The position numbers were made by a program, and so were the translations under genes. Below, one piece after another: positions 1 through 8,104 of a DNA stretch of 64,000 bases (within the stretch, counting starts at the first letter, position 1; the number at the start of each line of letters is the position of its first letter). Below the pieces are notes generated by a model. It ran no database searches, had not been told where the DNA came from, and saw only the letters and a list, made by a program, of their open reading frames with translations. This stretch comes from Streptomyces vilmorinianum (GTDB lineage: Bacteria > Actinomycetota > Actinomycetes > Streptomycetales > Streptomycetaceae): positions 3,180,001 to 3,244,000 of the forward strand of contig NZ_CP040244.1 in assembly GCF_005517195.1 (NCBI RefSeq). The letters are read 5' to 3'.

Positions 1-1
1 C

Positions 2-751
2 ACCGTCGACATCCTGGGCATCGAGCTGCCCGAGGACATCGCCACCCTGGTCGGGGACCAGACTCGCTGCGAGCAGGCGTTCGTGCTCTGGGACATGGTC
101 CACGACCGCGCCCACAGCCACGGCGACCTGCCCTTCGACCCCTTCATGATCAAGCAGCGCCAGCCGTTCTGGATGTACGGCCTTGAGGAGCTGCGCTGCG
201 ACCTCACCGCCTTCAAGGAGGCCGTGAAGCTCGAGGCCGAGGGCAACGTCCACGGCCGGGACGTGCAGTACGCCGTCCTCTTCGACCGGATGTTCCGCTT
301 CCCCGTCTCCGGCGACCGCAACCGCAACTACGACGGTCTGGGCGGCCAGCTCCTCTTCGCGTACCTCCACAAGCACGACGTGGTGCGCTGGACGGACAAC
401 ACGCTCAGGATCGACTGGAAGCGTGCCCCGGAGGTCACCAACCAGCTCTGCGCCGAGATCGAGACGCTGTACCGCGAGGGCATCGACCGCCCGAAGCTGG
501 TCCACTGGTTCAAGGCGTACGAGCTCGTCTCCACCTACCTCGCCCCGCACCCCGGCTCCCGCTGGGCCAAGGGTCCCGACGCCCTCGACCTGACGCTGCC
601 GCCGCGCAAGCTCGTCGACGACGTGCTTCCGGACGAGTTTCCGCTCAGCATGTTCTATGAGGCCCTGTCCAAGAAGCTGAAGGACGTGATCGCCTCCACC
701 AAGGGCATCACCGCCGCGAACGCTTCGCGGACCGGGCAGGCTGCCGCGTGA
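2..751 (+). CDS. DUF6421-like protein, C-terminal part
   Basis: The reading frame is open from the left edge (codons begin at base 2), so the true start lies outside the window; 249 codons are visible. The acidic and aromatic soluble sequence shows no signal peptide or membrane segment. It resembles, from memory, the C-terminal part of the actinobacterial DUF6421 family, whose function is unknown. I recognise no catalytic motif. It ends 29 bases before the SDR start chosen here and is probably in one operon with the SDR and the aldolase-like gene that follow. The family name is recall only; the coding call itself is firm. Confidence 0.8.
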   Translation, partial: TVDILGIELPEDIATLVGDQTRCEQAFVLWDMVHDRAHSHGDLPFDPFMIKQRQPFWMYGLEELRCDLTAFKEAVKLEAEGNVHGRDVQYAVLFDRMFRFPVSGDRNRNYDGLGGQLLFAYLHKHDVVRWTDNTLRIDWKRAPEVTNQLCAEIETLYREGIDRPKLVHWFKAYELVSTYLAPHPGSRWAKGPDALDLTLPPRKLVDDVLPDEFPLSMFYEALSKKLKDVIASTKGITAANASRTGQAAA

Positions 752-780
752 ACTCAGTCACGGAGGAGGAGGGGACGACC

Positions 781-1539
781 ATGAACGGCAACGGAAACGG
801 CGGGCCGCTTGAGGGCGCCGTCATCGCGGTCGCGGGAGCGGCCGGTCCGGCGGGCCGGGCCACACTGATGCGTCTCGCCGACGCCGGCGCCATCGTCGTC
901 GCCTCGGACGCCGACCCGGCGCGCCTGGCCGAGGCCGTCGACGCCGCCCGGTACGCGCACGGCGGTGCCACGGTCATCGGTGACACGGTCGATCTGCTCG
1001 ACCTCGCCGCGACCAAGGACTGGGCGGCGAAGACCGAGAAGGAGTTCGGCCGGGTCGACGGGCTGGTCCATCTGGTCGGCGGCTGGCGCGGCAGCGCCTC
1101 CTTCACCGAGACCGACCTCAAGGACTGGGACTTCCTGGAGCGGCTCCTCATCCGCACCGTCCAGCACACCTCGATCGCCTTCCACGACGGGCTGCTGCGC
1201 AGCGGCCGCGGCCGCTTCGTCCTGGTCAGCCAGGCCGGCGCGCACAAGCCGGTGGCCACCAACGCGGCGTACAACGCGGGCAAGGCCGCGGCCGAGGCCT
1301 GGACCCTCGCCATGGCGGACTCGTTCCGCAAGGCGGGGGGCGAGGAGGCCCCGGACGCGGCGGCTGCCATCCTGGTGATCAAGGCACTGGTGCACGACGC
1401 CATGCGCGAAGAGCGCCCGAATGCGAAGTTCGCGGGCTTCACCGACGTCAAGGATCTGGCCGACGAGATCGCCGCCGTCTGGGACCGGCCCGCACAGGAA
1501 GTGAATGGACAGCGTCTGTGGCTGACCCCCAAGCCGTGA
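781..1539 (+). CDS. SDR family NAD(P)-dependent oxidoreductase
   Basis: A 252-residue classical-size short-chain dehydrogenase. The dinucleotide-binding glycine motif appears as AGAAGPAG near residues 18-25, a catalytic-type Ser lies in LVSQAGA, and the active-site Tyr-x3-Lys pair is in YNAGK (Tyr163, Lys167). The ATG at 781 follows a purine-rich GGAGGAGGAGGGG ribosome site; an in-frame GTG at 748 overlapping the previous stop has no such site. Its 3' end overlaps the next gene by 22 bases, indicating co-transcription with the PLP enzyme. The substrate is unknown; the family is clear. Confidence 0.9.
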   Translation: MNGNGNGGPLEGAVIAVAGAAGPAGRATLMRLADAGAIVVASDADPARLAEAVDAARYAHGGATVIGDTVDLLDLAATKDWAAKTEKEFGRVDGLVHLVGGWRGSASFTETDLKDWDFLERLLIRTVQHTSIAFHDGLLRSGRGRFVLVSQAGAHKPVATNAAYNAGKAAAEAWTLAMADSFRKAGGEEAPDAAAAILVIKALVHDAMREERPNAKFAGFTDVKDLADEIAAVWDRPAQEVNGQRLWLTPKP

Positions 1540-2615
1540 ACCCGGCCCTGCCCTCGAAGACCGACGCGCGTCGTCACCACGACCCGTCGGTCCGGGGCTT
1601 CGCCAGCGACAACTACGCCGGCGTCCACCCGGAGGTGCTCGCGGCCATCGCCCTCGCCAACGGCGGTCATCAGATCGCCTACGGCGAGGACGAGTACACC
1701 GAGCACCTCCAGCGGATCATGCACAGCCACTTCGGGCCGAGCGCCGAGGCCTTCCCGGTCTTCAACGGCACCGGCGCGAACGTCACCGCCCTGCAGGCGC
1801 TGACCGACCGCTGGGGCGCGGTCGTCTGCGCCGAGTCCGCGCACATCAACGTGGACGAGGGCGGCGCGCCGGAGCGGATGGGCGGCCTCAAGCTGCTCAC
1901 CGTGCCGACGCCGGACGGCAAGCTCACGCCCGAGCTCATCGACCGCCAGGCCTGGGGCTGGGAGGACGAGCACCGCGCCATGCCGCAGGTCGTCTCGATC
2001 ACCCAGAACACCGAGCTGGGCACGGTCTACACCGTGGACGAGATCCGGGCCATCGTGGAGCACGCCCACGCCAAGGGCATGAAGGTGCACCTCGACGGCG
2101 CCCGGATAGCCAACGCCGCCGCCTCCCTGAACGTGCCGATGAGGGCGTTCACCAACGCGGTCGGTGTGGACGTCATCTCCTACGGCGGCACCAAGAACGG
2201 CATGATGTTCGGCGAGGCCGTCGTCGTGCTCAACCCCGACGCCGTCAGCCACATGAAGCATCTGCGCAAGATGTCGATGCAGCTCGCGTCCAAGATGCGG
2301 TTCGTGTCGGTGCAGCTGGAGGCGCTGCTCGCCAAGGACCTGTGGCTGCGCAACGCCCAGCACGCCAACGCGATGGCGCAGCGCCTCGCGGCCGGCGTAC
2401 GGGCCGTGGACGGGGTGGAGATCCTCTACCCGGTGCAGGCCAACGCGGTCTTCGCGCGGCTGCCGCACGAGGTGAGCACCCGCCTCCAGAAGCGCTTCCG
2501 CTTCTACTTCTGGGACGAGGCCGCCGGCGACGTGCGCTGGATGTGCTCCTACGACACCACGGAGGACGACGTCGACGCCTTCCTCCAGGCGCTGAAGGAG
2601 GAGATGGCGCGATAG
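1518..2615 (+). CDS. Threonine aldolase-like PLP enzyme
   Basis: A 365-residue fold-type I PLP enzyme of the beta-eliminating lyase/threonine aldolase group, which cleaves threonine-type beta-hydroxy amino acids to glycine and an aldehyde. The early FASDNYAGVHPEV segment is family-typical, HLDGARIANAA carries the cofactor-binding Asp, and the Schiff-base lysine is Lys226 in YGGTKNGMM. The GTG at 1518 lies inside the SDR gene; an in-frame GTG at 1536 is an alternative. A strong terminator follows at 2653. Substrate and cluster role are not evident; whether it acts on L- or D-series substrates cannot be read from the sequence. Confidence 0.88.
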   Translation: MADPQAVNPALPSKTDARRHHDPSVRGFASDNYAGVHPEVLAAIALANGGHQIAYGEDEYTEHLQRIMHSHFGPSAEAFPVFNGTGANVTALQALTDRWGAVVCAESAHINVDEGGAPERMGGLKLLTVPTPDGKLTPELIDRQAWGWEDEHRAMPQVVSITQNTELGTVYTVDEIRAIVEHAHAKGMKVHLDGARIANAAASLNVPMRAFTNAVGVDVISYGGTKNGMMFGEAVVVLNPDAVSHMKHLRKMSMQLASKMRFVSVQLEALLAKDLWLRNAQHANAMAQRLAAGVRAVDGVEILYPVQANAVFARLPHEVSTRLQKRFRFYFWDEAAGDVRWMCSYDTTEDDVDAFLQALKEEMAR

Positions 2616-2652
2616 CGCCTCTCGCCCGACCCCATGTGATCGCATAGGTATG

Positions 2653-2687
2653 CGGCCGACCGGAAATTGATTGACTCCGGTCGGCCG
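2653..2687. terminator. Perfect 12-bp stem-loop
   Basis: CGGCCGACCGGA and TCCGGTCGGCCG are exact reverse complements separated by 11 bases. The hairpin sits 38 bases after the aldolase-like stop and has no long T run, as is usual in Streptomyces. Its loop and right arm contain the -35 element of the next gene, so terminator and promoter are superimposed. Confidence 0.75.
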
Positions 2688-2699
2688 TCTCCTTAGGCT
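2671..2699 (+). promoter_or_regulatory. Vegetative-type promoter for a leaderless mRNA
   Basis: TTGACT (2671-2676) and TAGGCT (2694-2699) are 17 bp apart, matching the principal sigma factor consensus. The -10 ends eight bases before the ATG at 2708, so transcription should begin at or next to the start codon. No Shine-Dalgarno sequence is present. Confidence 0.75.
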
Positions 2700-2707
2700 C
2701 GGCGGAC

Positions 2708-3286
2708 ATGGAGCTGATCCAGCAGACCCCCGACCTCTCCGCCTACCTCGCCGCGGACGACGTCATCGACCACGGGCACCCCCTCGTGCGCGAGACGGCC
2801 GCCGCGCTGCGCTCCCGGCACCGCGATGTCCACGCGTACGCCCAGGCGGCCTTCGAGTTCGTACGGGACTCCATCCCGCACTCCAGCGACACCGGCGACG
2901 AGCGCGTCACCTGGCGCGCCTCCGACGTCCTCGCCCAGCGCACCGGCATCTGTCACGCCAAGGCCCACGCACTCGTCGCGCTGCTGCGTGCCCAGTCGAT
3001 CCCGACCGCCCTCTGCTACCAGAAGTTCGAGGTCCTGCACGGCCTCGTCGCGATCCGGATGCCCGGCCAGGAGGCCTGGCACCGCCAGGATCCGCGCGGT
3101 GGCGAGCCGGGCAAGGAAGCCCAATTCTCTCTGGCGCAGGAGCGGTTGGCCTTCCTGCCCGACCCGGAGTTCAATGAACTGGACTTCCCGGTGCTGTACG
3201 CTGTACCGCATCCGGGAGTTCTGAGCGCCCTGCAGTCGGCGCGGGACAGCGTGGAGCTCCTGCGGATCCTTCCGACCGACCTCTGA
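2708..3286 (+). CDS. Transglutaminase-like domain protein
   Basis: A 192-residue protein of the bacterial transglutaminase/protease-like fold. The catalytic-type Cys82 lies in the core signature RTGICHAKAHAL; a downstream histidine in EAWHRQDPRG and following Asp could complete a Cys-His-Asp triad. There is no signal peptide or membrane helix, so it should be cytoplasmic. Members of this fold act as cysteine proteases, amidases or transglutaminases; the substrate here is unknown. The start follows a near-consensus promoter and is probably leaderless. The gene lies 13 bases before the B3/B4 gene, suggesting one transcript. Confidence 0.85.
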   Translation: MELIQQTPDLSAYLAADDVIDHGHPLVRETAAALRSRHRDVHAYAQAAFEFVRDSIPHSSDTGDERVTWRASDVLAQRTGICHAKAHALVALLRAQSIPTALCYQKFEVLHGLVAIRMPGQEAWHRQDPRGGEPGKEAQFSLAQERLAFLPDPEFNELDFPVLYAVPHPGVLSALQSARDSVELLRILPTDL

Positions 3287-3299
3287 CGCAAGGACGACG

Positions 3300-3992
3300 A
3301 TGCCCCTCACCCTGACGGTGTCCGACGAGGTGCGTGCCCTCGTGCCCGGCTTCACCCATCTCGCCATCGAGGCCCACGGACTGGTCAACGGGCCCAGCGA
3401 CGAGGCCAGTTCGGCCCTCCTGGACGACGCCGCCCGACGCCTCGCCGAGCGGCTCGACGGACAGGCGCCGGACAAGGACCCGCACATCGCCGCCTGGCGC
3501 GCCGCGTACACCGCGTTCGGCGCCAAGCCGTCCCGTACCCGCAACTCCGCCGAGGCGCTGGCCAAGCGCGCCCTCGCGGACGGTGGACTGCCCCGGATCA
3601 ACCGGCTCGTCGACGCCTACAACGCGATCAGCGTCGCGCACCTCATCCCGGTCGGCGGCGAGGACCTGGACCGCATCCAGGGCGAGATGCGGCTCGTGCG
3701 CGCGACCGGCGACGAGCCGTTCGTGACCATGGCCGGCGGCGAGGAGACCGTGGAGCACCCGGAGCCGGGCGAGATCGTCTGGCGCGACGAGGCGGGCGTC
3801 ACCTGCCGTCGCTGGAACTGGCGCCAGGGGCCGCGCACCCGGATCGACGACGACACCGTCAACGCGATCTTCCTGCTGGAGTCGCTGGCGCCCATGACGC
3901 TCGACGAACTCCAGGCGGCCGGCGCCGAGCTCGCCGAGTCGCTGGAGAAGCTGAGCCCCGGGGCACGGATCACCGTCCGTACCCCGGTGTGA
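3300..3992 (+). CDS. B3/B4 tRNA-binding domain protein
   Basis: A 230-residue stand-alone B3/B4 domain, the fold found in the editing region of phenylalanyl-tRNA synthetase beta chains. Typical features are GAKPSRTRNSAEAL, the INRLVDAYNAISVAHLIPVGG core and a late NAIFLLESL strand. Free-standing copies are common in bacteria and are suspected of handling misacylated tRNA or free amino acids, but the exact role is unsettled. The ATG at 3300 follows AAGGACGACG. It is probably co-transcribed with the transglutaminase-like gene and faces the acyltransferase gene, with only 24 bases between stops. Confidence 0.88.
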   Translation: MPLTLTVSDEVRALVPGFTHLAIEAHGLVNGPSDEASSALLDDAARRLAERLDGQAPDKDPHIAAWRAAYTAFGAKPSRTRNSAEALAKRALADGGLPRINRLVDAYNAISVAHLIPVGGEDLDRIQGEMRLVRATGDEPFVTMAGGEETVEHPEPGEIVWRDEAGVTCRRWNWRQGPRTRIDDDTVNAIFLLESLAPMTLDELQAAGAELAESLEKLSPGARITVRTPV

Positions 3993-4016
3993 CGTTTCGG
4001 CGCGGGGGGCGCCCCG

Positions 4017-4739
4017 TCAGCCGGCGTCCTTGACCTCGGCCGGGGTCGGAGCCGTACCCCCGAGGTGCGCGGGCACCCACCACGTGTCGCTCGCGTCCTT
4101 GGGGCGTACGGGATAGGCGCGCTGCGCGGCCTCCAGGAGCTCCTGGACGCGCTCGCGCAGCCGCCGGGTGATCGCCCCCGCGTACTGGTCCGCCGGCGCC
4201 TCCATCGGCTCGCCCACCCGGATCGTCACCGGGATGTGGCTGCGCTTGAAGTTCCGCGGCCGGCCCTTGGTCCAGATGCGCTGCGTCCCCCAGAGGGCCA
4301 TCGGGATCAGCGGAACCCCGGCCTCCTGCGCGAGCCGCGCCGCGCCCGACTTGAAGCTCTTGAGCGTGAACGACTGCGAGATGGTCGCCTCGGGGAAGAC
4401 GCCGATGATCTCCCCGGCCTTCAGCGACTCCAGCGCGTGCTTGTACGCGTGCTCGCCCTGCGCGCGGTCCACCGGGATGTGCTTCATGCCGCGCATCAGC
4501 GGACCCGACACCTTGTGCCGGAACACCGAGTCCTTGGCCATGAAGCGCACCAGACGCTTCTGCGGCAGCGCGGCCAGGCCCGTGAAGATGAAGTCCAGAT
4601 AGCTGATGTGGTTGCTCACGAGCACAGCCCCGCCCGTGCGCGGAATGTGCTCCGAACCCTGGGTGTCGATCTTCAGGTCGAGCGCCTTGAACATGGTCAG
4701 TGCGGCGCCGATGACCGGCCGATAGACGAGTTCTGCCAT
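4017..4739 (-). CDS. 1-acyl-glycerol-phosphate acyltransferase family protein
   Basis: A 240-residue PlsC-type acyltransferase that would transfer fatty acyl groups to lysophospholipid-like acceptors at the inner membrane face. The HX4D catalytic motif is NHISYLD (His44, Asp49). The acceptor-binding block reads FPEATIS, with Ala where the family usually has Gly (FPEGT). The ATG at 4739 is preceded by GAAGAAGGGG on the coding strand. The N-terminus contains only a weak hydrophobic stretch. Streptomyces genomes carry several paralogues, so the acceptor is uncertain. Confidence 0.9.
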   Translation of the reverse strand: MAELVYRPVIGAALTMFKALDLKIDTQGSEHIPRTGGAVLVSNHISYLDFIFTGLAALPQKRLVRFMAKDSVFRHKVSGPLMRGMKHIPVDRAQGEHAYKHALESLKAGEIIGVFPEATISQSFTLKSFKSGAARLAQEAGVPLIPMALWGTQRIWTKGRPRNFKRSHIPVTIRVGEPMEAPADQYAGAITRRLRERVQELLEAAQRAYPVRPKDASDTWWVPAHLGGTAPTPAEVKDAG

Positions 4740-4938
4740 CTGAGAGGAACCCCTTCTTCTGTGCCTGGGGAGGGTTCTCCCGGCGGAAGTTACGCAGCCG
4801 TAGGTTTTCGGCTTTGGGCAGATCGTGCCCCATGTGGGCCCTCGTGACCAGTCCTGACGGCTTCGTAGGGGGAGATTCTCGTCACGCCGGGTGGTCATGG
4901 CGGGAATCGAACGGTGACATGGGACGCTGCACAGGGGA

Positions 4939-5274
4939 GTGGAGAGCGTGGAGAAGGACATGACGCAAGAGCTGCTGGACGCGGACCGGCTCGGGGTCGA
5001 GCTGGGGGAGAAGGCCACCCTGGTGCAGTTCTCCACGGCCTTCTGCCAGCCCTGCCGCGCCACCCGCAGAACGCTGGCCGAGGTCGCCGGGATGATCGAG
5101 GGCGTGGGCCACGTGGAGATAGACGCCGAGGAGCGCCTCGATCTCGTACGGGAGTACGGCATCGTCCGCACCCCCACCGTGCTCGTCCTCGACGGCGCCG
5201 GGCGGATCGTCGTCCGCGCGGCCGGCCAGCCCCGCAGGGCGGACGTCATCGCCGCCCTGGGGCGCGCGGTCTGA
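4939..5274 (+). CDS. Thioredoxin-fold protein with CQPC site
   Basis: About 111 residues with a thioredoxin fold: the redox motif FCQPC (Cys36, Cys39) after an LVQFSTAF strand, and the cis-proline loop VRTPTVLVL. The standard WCGPC is replaced by FCQPC, so redox potential and partner may differ from housekeeping thioredoxin. No signal peptide, hence cytoplasmic. Start choice is uncertain among GTG 4939, GTG 4948 and ATG 4960; GGAG at 4935-4938 best suits 4948. It is followed by the leader peptide and flavin reductase, all redox or possibly sulfur related. Confidence 0.87.
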   Translation: MESVEKDMTQELLDADRLGVELGEKATLVQFSTAFCQPCRATRRTLAEVAGMIEGVGHVEIDAEERLDLVREYGIVRTPTVLVLDGAGRIVVRAAGQPRRADVIAALGRAV

Positions 5275-5308
5275 CGCCGTGACACATCTCCCACATCGCG
5301 GGACGCGC

Positions 5309-5338
5309 TTGACTGCGCCCGCCACCGATCGTCAGGCT
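5309..5338 (+). promoter_or_regulatory. Promoter of the leader peptide
   Basis: TTGACT (5309-5314), an 18-bp spacer and CAGGCT (5333-5338) precede the leader GTG at 5345 by six bases. The geometry predicts that the mRNA starts at the leader start codon, so ribosomes load directly on the leader. Confidence 0.6.
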
Positions 5339-5344
5339 GGCCGG

Positions 5345-5425
5345 GTGCCCTCAGAACTCCTTCTCTACGGGCGGGCCCACGTGGACCTGGCCCGCAACGC
5401 GAGTGCGCGCTGTCCGGGTCACTGA
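5345..5425 (+). CDS. Putative Cys-containing leader peptide
   Basis: A 26-codon frame starting at GTG translates as VPSELLLYGRAHVDLARN followed by ASARCPGH and a TGA stop. The block (R/A)HVDLxRxxSAxC near the C-terminus is the hallmark of a family of short actinobacterial leader peptides found before sulfur and flavin-reductase genes. A Cys codon close to the end is the usual feature of such leaders, and ribosome stalling when cysteine is scarce is the commonly proposed mechanism. Only 46 bases separate its stop from the flavin reductase ATG. The peptide pattern is seen directly; the regulatory role is inferred. Confidence 0.72.
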   Translation: MPSELLLYGRAHVDLARNASARCPGH

Positions 5426-5471
5426 GAACCCACGGACCCCGCTCGCCACGCCCCCGCAGAAGGACAATTCC

Positions 5472-5987
5472 ATGACGGTTTCGCCCGAGCTCCGCTCCAT
5501 CGGCGCCCCTCGGCAGGCCTCTCCCGATCTCCTCCGTTCCGTCTTCCGGCAGCACGCGGCCGGTGTCGCGGTCGTCACCGCCCACGGGGACCGCCCCGTC
5601 GGCTTCACCGCCACCTCCCTCACCTCCGTCGCCGCGGAACCTCCCCTGATCTCCTTCGGCGTGGGCACCGCCTCCTCCAGCTGGCCCGTGGTCTCCGAGG
5701 CCGAGCACATAGGCGTCCACATACTCGGCGAGCACCAGCGCGAGCTGGCCGGCACGTTCGCCCGGAGCGGCGCCGACCGGTTCGGCCCCGCGACACGCTG
5801 GAGCGTGGGCCCCGAGGGTGTCCCGATCCTGGACGGCGTACTCGCCTGGCTGGTCTGCCGGGTGGTGGCCCGCGTGCCGGCCGGGGATCATCGGATCGTG
5901 ATCGCCGAGGCGGTGGCCGGAGACCCCGACGGGGTGGGCCGGCCGCTCCTCTACCACCAGGGGCGCTTCAACGCCCTGCGCGACTGA
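5472..5987 (+). CDS. Flavin reductase family protein (FMN-binding split barrel)
   Basis: A 171-residue flavin-reductase-like protein. Family landmarks are FRQHAAGVAVVT near residue 25, the GFTATSLTSVAAEPPLISF flavin-binding strand and SSWPV, with a late LLYHQGRF end. Such enzymes reduce FMN or FAD with NAD(P)H for a partner monooxygenase, for example in sulfonate use. The ATG at 5472 follows AGAAGGACAATTCC. The upstream Cys-containing leader suggests control by sulfur supply. No monooxygenase gene is adjacent, so the partner is unknown. Confidence 0.9.
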   Translation: MTVSPELRSIGAPRQASPDLLRSVFRQHAAGVAVVTAHGDRPVGFTATSLTSVAAEPPLISFGVGTASSSWPVVSEAEHIGVHILGEHQRELAGTFARSGADRFGPATRWSVGPEGVPILDGVLAWLVCRVVARVPAGDHRIVIAEAVAGDPDGVGRPLLYHQGRFNALRD

Positions 5988-6035
5988 GGGTTCCCTTCCT
6001 CGGGCGTTGGCAAGGTCACATGCCTGAGCGCTTGC

Positions 6036-6097
6036 TTACCGGTAACGGACTGGGTGTACTGACGAGTAATATTTCGCTCGGGGCGTCGGACGCCCCG
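6036..6097. promoter_or_regulatory. Two palindromes upstream of etfB
   Basis: TTACCGGTAA (6036-6045) is an exact 10-bp palindrome. CGGGGCGTC-G-GACGCCCCG (6079-6097) is an exact 9-bp inverted repeat that could be a hairpin ending the flavin reductase transcript. The first may be an operator for the ETF genes; no regulator can be assigned. Confidence 0.45.
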
Positions 6098-6176
6098 ACC
6101 GGAAACCCGCCCTTCAGGCGCCTATGCTGCGAGCAACAAGGCAGCCCAGTTATGACGATGCAGTAGGAGAGCCGGC

Positions 6177-6962
6177 GTGAGCTTGAGGATCGTTGTCTGT
6201 GTGAAGTACGTGCCCGACGCCACCGGCGACCGGCACTTCGCCGATGACCTGACCGTCGACCGCGACGACGTCGACGGCCTGCTGTCGGAGCTCGACGAGT
6301 ACGCGGTCGAGCAGGCCCTGCAGATCGCCGAAGAGGCGGACGAGGCCGAGGTCACCGTTCTCACGGTCGGTCCCGAGGACGCCAAGGACGCCCTGCGCAA
6401 GGCGCTGTCCATGGGCGCCGACAAGGCCGTCCACGTCGAGGACGACGATCTGCACGGCTCCGACGTCATGGCCACGTCGCTGGTGCTCGCCAAGGCGATC
6501 GAGAAGACCGGCTACGACGTCGTCATCGCCGGTATGGCCTCCACCGACGGCACCATGGGTGTCCTGCCGGCGATCCTCGCCGAGCGCCTGGGCGTCCCGC
6601 AGGTCACGCTGCTCTCCGAGGTCAAGGTCGAGGACGGCAAGGTGACGGGCCGCCGTGACGGCGACACCGCTTCGGAGCAGCTGGAGGCCTCGCTTCCGGC
6701 CGTCGTGTCGGTGACGGACCAGTCGGGTGAGGCCCGCTACCCGTCCTTCAAGGGCATCATGGCCGCCAAGAAGAAGCCGGTGGAGTCCCTGGACCTCTCG
6801 GACCTCGACATCGAGGCCGAGGAGGTCGGCCTGGAGGGCTCCTGGACCGCGGTCGACTCCGCGGCCGAGCGTCCCGCGCGCACCGCGGGCACGATCGTCA
6901 AGGACGAGGGCGAGGGCGGCAAGCAGCTGGCCGAGTTCCTCGCGAGCCAGAAGTTCATCTAA
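6177..6962 (+). CDS. etfB: Electron transfer flavoprotein subunit beta
   Basis: A 261-residue ETF beta subunit. It starts MSLRIVVCVKYVPDATGD and holds the AMP-binding region VVIAGMASTDGTMGVLPAIL around residues 119-138. With the alpha subunit it carries electrons from acyl-CoA and other dehydrogenases to the respiratory chain. The GTG start at 6177 follows AGGAGA seven bases upstream. The gene is 58 bases before etfA and they form one operon closed by a strong hairpin. No acyl-CoA dehydrogenase or ETF:quinone oxidoreductase gene is next to it. Confidence 0.95.
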   Translation: MSLRIVVCVKYVPDATGDRHFADDLTVDRDDVDGLLSELDEYAVEQALQIAEEADEAEVTVLTVGPEDAKDALRKALSMGADKAVHVEDDDLHGSDVMATSLVLAKAIEKTGYDVVIAGMASTDGTMGVLPAILAERLGVPQVTLLSEVKVEDGKVTGRRDGDTASEQLEASLPAVVSVTDQSGEARYPSFKGIMAAKKKPVESLDLSDLDIEAEEVGLEGSWTAVDSAAERPARTAGTIVKDEGEGGKQLAEFLASQKFI

Positions 6963-7020
6963 GGGCTCGCGCGAGCCGCTGAAGTCCGCCCCCTTTTCGT
7001 TCGCAGGAGATTGAATCCCC

Positions 7021-7983
7021 ATGGCTGAGATTCTCGTCTACGTCGACCACGTCGACGGAGCCGTCCGCAAGCCCACCCTGGAGCTGCTGACGCTGGCCCG
7101 CCGCCTCGGCGAGCCCGTCGCCGTCGCGCTCGGCAACGGTGCCGCCGACGCCGCCCCGGCCCTCGCCGAGCACGGCGCGGTGAAGGTCCTCACCGCCGAC
7201 GCCCCCGAGTTCGCCGAGTACCTCGTCGTCCCGAAGGTGGAGGCCCTGCAGGCCGCGTACGAGGCCGTCTCCCCGGCCGCCGTGCTCGTCCCCTCCTCCG
7301 CCGAGGGCAAGGAGATCGCCGCCCGCCTCGCGGTGCGCATCGGCTCCGGCATCATCACCGACGCCATCGACCTGGAGGCCGGTGACGAGGGCCCGGTCGC
7401 GACGCAGTCCGCGTTCGCCGCCTCCTTCACGACCAAGTCCCGTGTCTCCAAGGGCACCCCGGTCATCACGGTCAAGCCGAACTCGGCCCCCGTCGAGGCC
7501 GCCCCGGCCGCCGGCGCCGTCGAGGCGCTCGCCGTCTCCTTCTCGGAGAAGGCCCACGGCACCAAGGTCGTCTCCCGCACCCCGCGCGAGTCGACGGGCC
7601 GCCCGGAGCTGACCGAGGCCGCGATCGTGGTCTCCGGCGGCCGCGGCGTCAACGGCGCCGAGAACTTCGGACTCATCGAGGCGCTCGCCGACTCGCTCGG
7701 TGCGGCCGTCGGTGCCTCGCGCGCCGCCGTCGACGCCGGCTGGTACCCGCACTCCAACCAGGTCGGCCAGACCGGCAAGTCGGTCTCGCCGCAGCTGTAC
7801 ATCGCCTCCGGCATCTCCGGTGCGATCCAGCACCGCGCGGGTATGCAGACCTCGAAGACCATCGTGGCCATCAACAAGGACGCCGAGGCCCCGATCTTCG
7901 ACCTCGTCGACTACGGCGTGGTCGGCGACCTCTTCGACGTCGTCCCGCAGCTGACCGAGGAGGTCAAGTCCCGTAAGGGCTGA
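7021..7983 (+). CDS. etfA: Electron transfer flavoprotein subunit alpha
   Basis: A 320-residue ETF alpha subunit with the FAD-binding C-terminal domain: VVSGGRGVNGAENF, then HSNQVGQTGKSVSPQLYIA and SGAIQHRAGMQTSKTIVAIN, the classic signature. Full family length. It pairs with EtfB to bind one FAD and one AMP and shuttles electrons from dehydrogenases. The ATG at 7021 follows CAGGAGATTG. A large perfect hairpin at 8002 ends the transcript. Confidence 0.96.
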   Translation: MAEILVYVDHVDGAVRKPTLELLTLARRLGEPVAVALGNGAADAAPALAEHGAVKVLTADAPEFAEYLVVPKVEALQAAYEAVSPAAVLVPSSAEGKEIAARLAVRIGSGIITDAIDLEAGDEGPVATQSAFAASFTTKSRVSKGTPVITVKPNSAPVEAAPAAGAVEALAVSFSEKAHGTKVVSRTPRESTGRPELTEAAIVVSGGRGVNGAENFGLIEALADSLGAAVGASRAAVDAGWYPHSNQVGQTGKSVSPQLYIASGISGAIQHRAGMQTSKTIVAINKDAEAPIFDLVDYGVVGDLFDVVPQLTEEVKSRKG

Positions 7984-8001
7984 CCTGCGGTTCTGTACGG
8001 T

Positions 8002-8040
8002 CCGGGGGCCGCGTGGTGATCATCACCGCGCGGCCCCCGG
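8002..8040. terminator. Strong hairpin after etfA
   Basis: CCGGGGGCCGCG pairs exactly with CGCGGCCCCCGG, and the space between contains a second palindrome GGTGATCATCACC. The stem begins 19 bases after the etfA stop. Factor-independent termination of the etfBA operon is likely. Confidence 0.85.
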
Positions 8041-8104
8041 CCGTTTCGGACACCCATTGACGCAGGTCCTGGCCGACTATTAACTTCGCTATACGGATTG
8101 TTGA

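Noticed and set aside
708-2645. A 645-codon minus-strand open frame
   Set aside because: Antisense shadow of the SDR and aldolase-like genes with Val/Gly/Arg/Ala-biased composition and no family motif.
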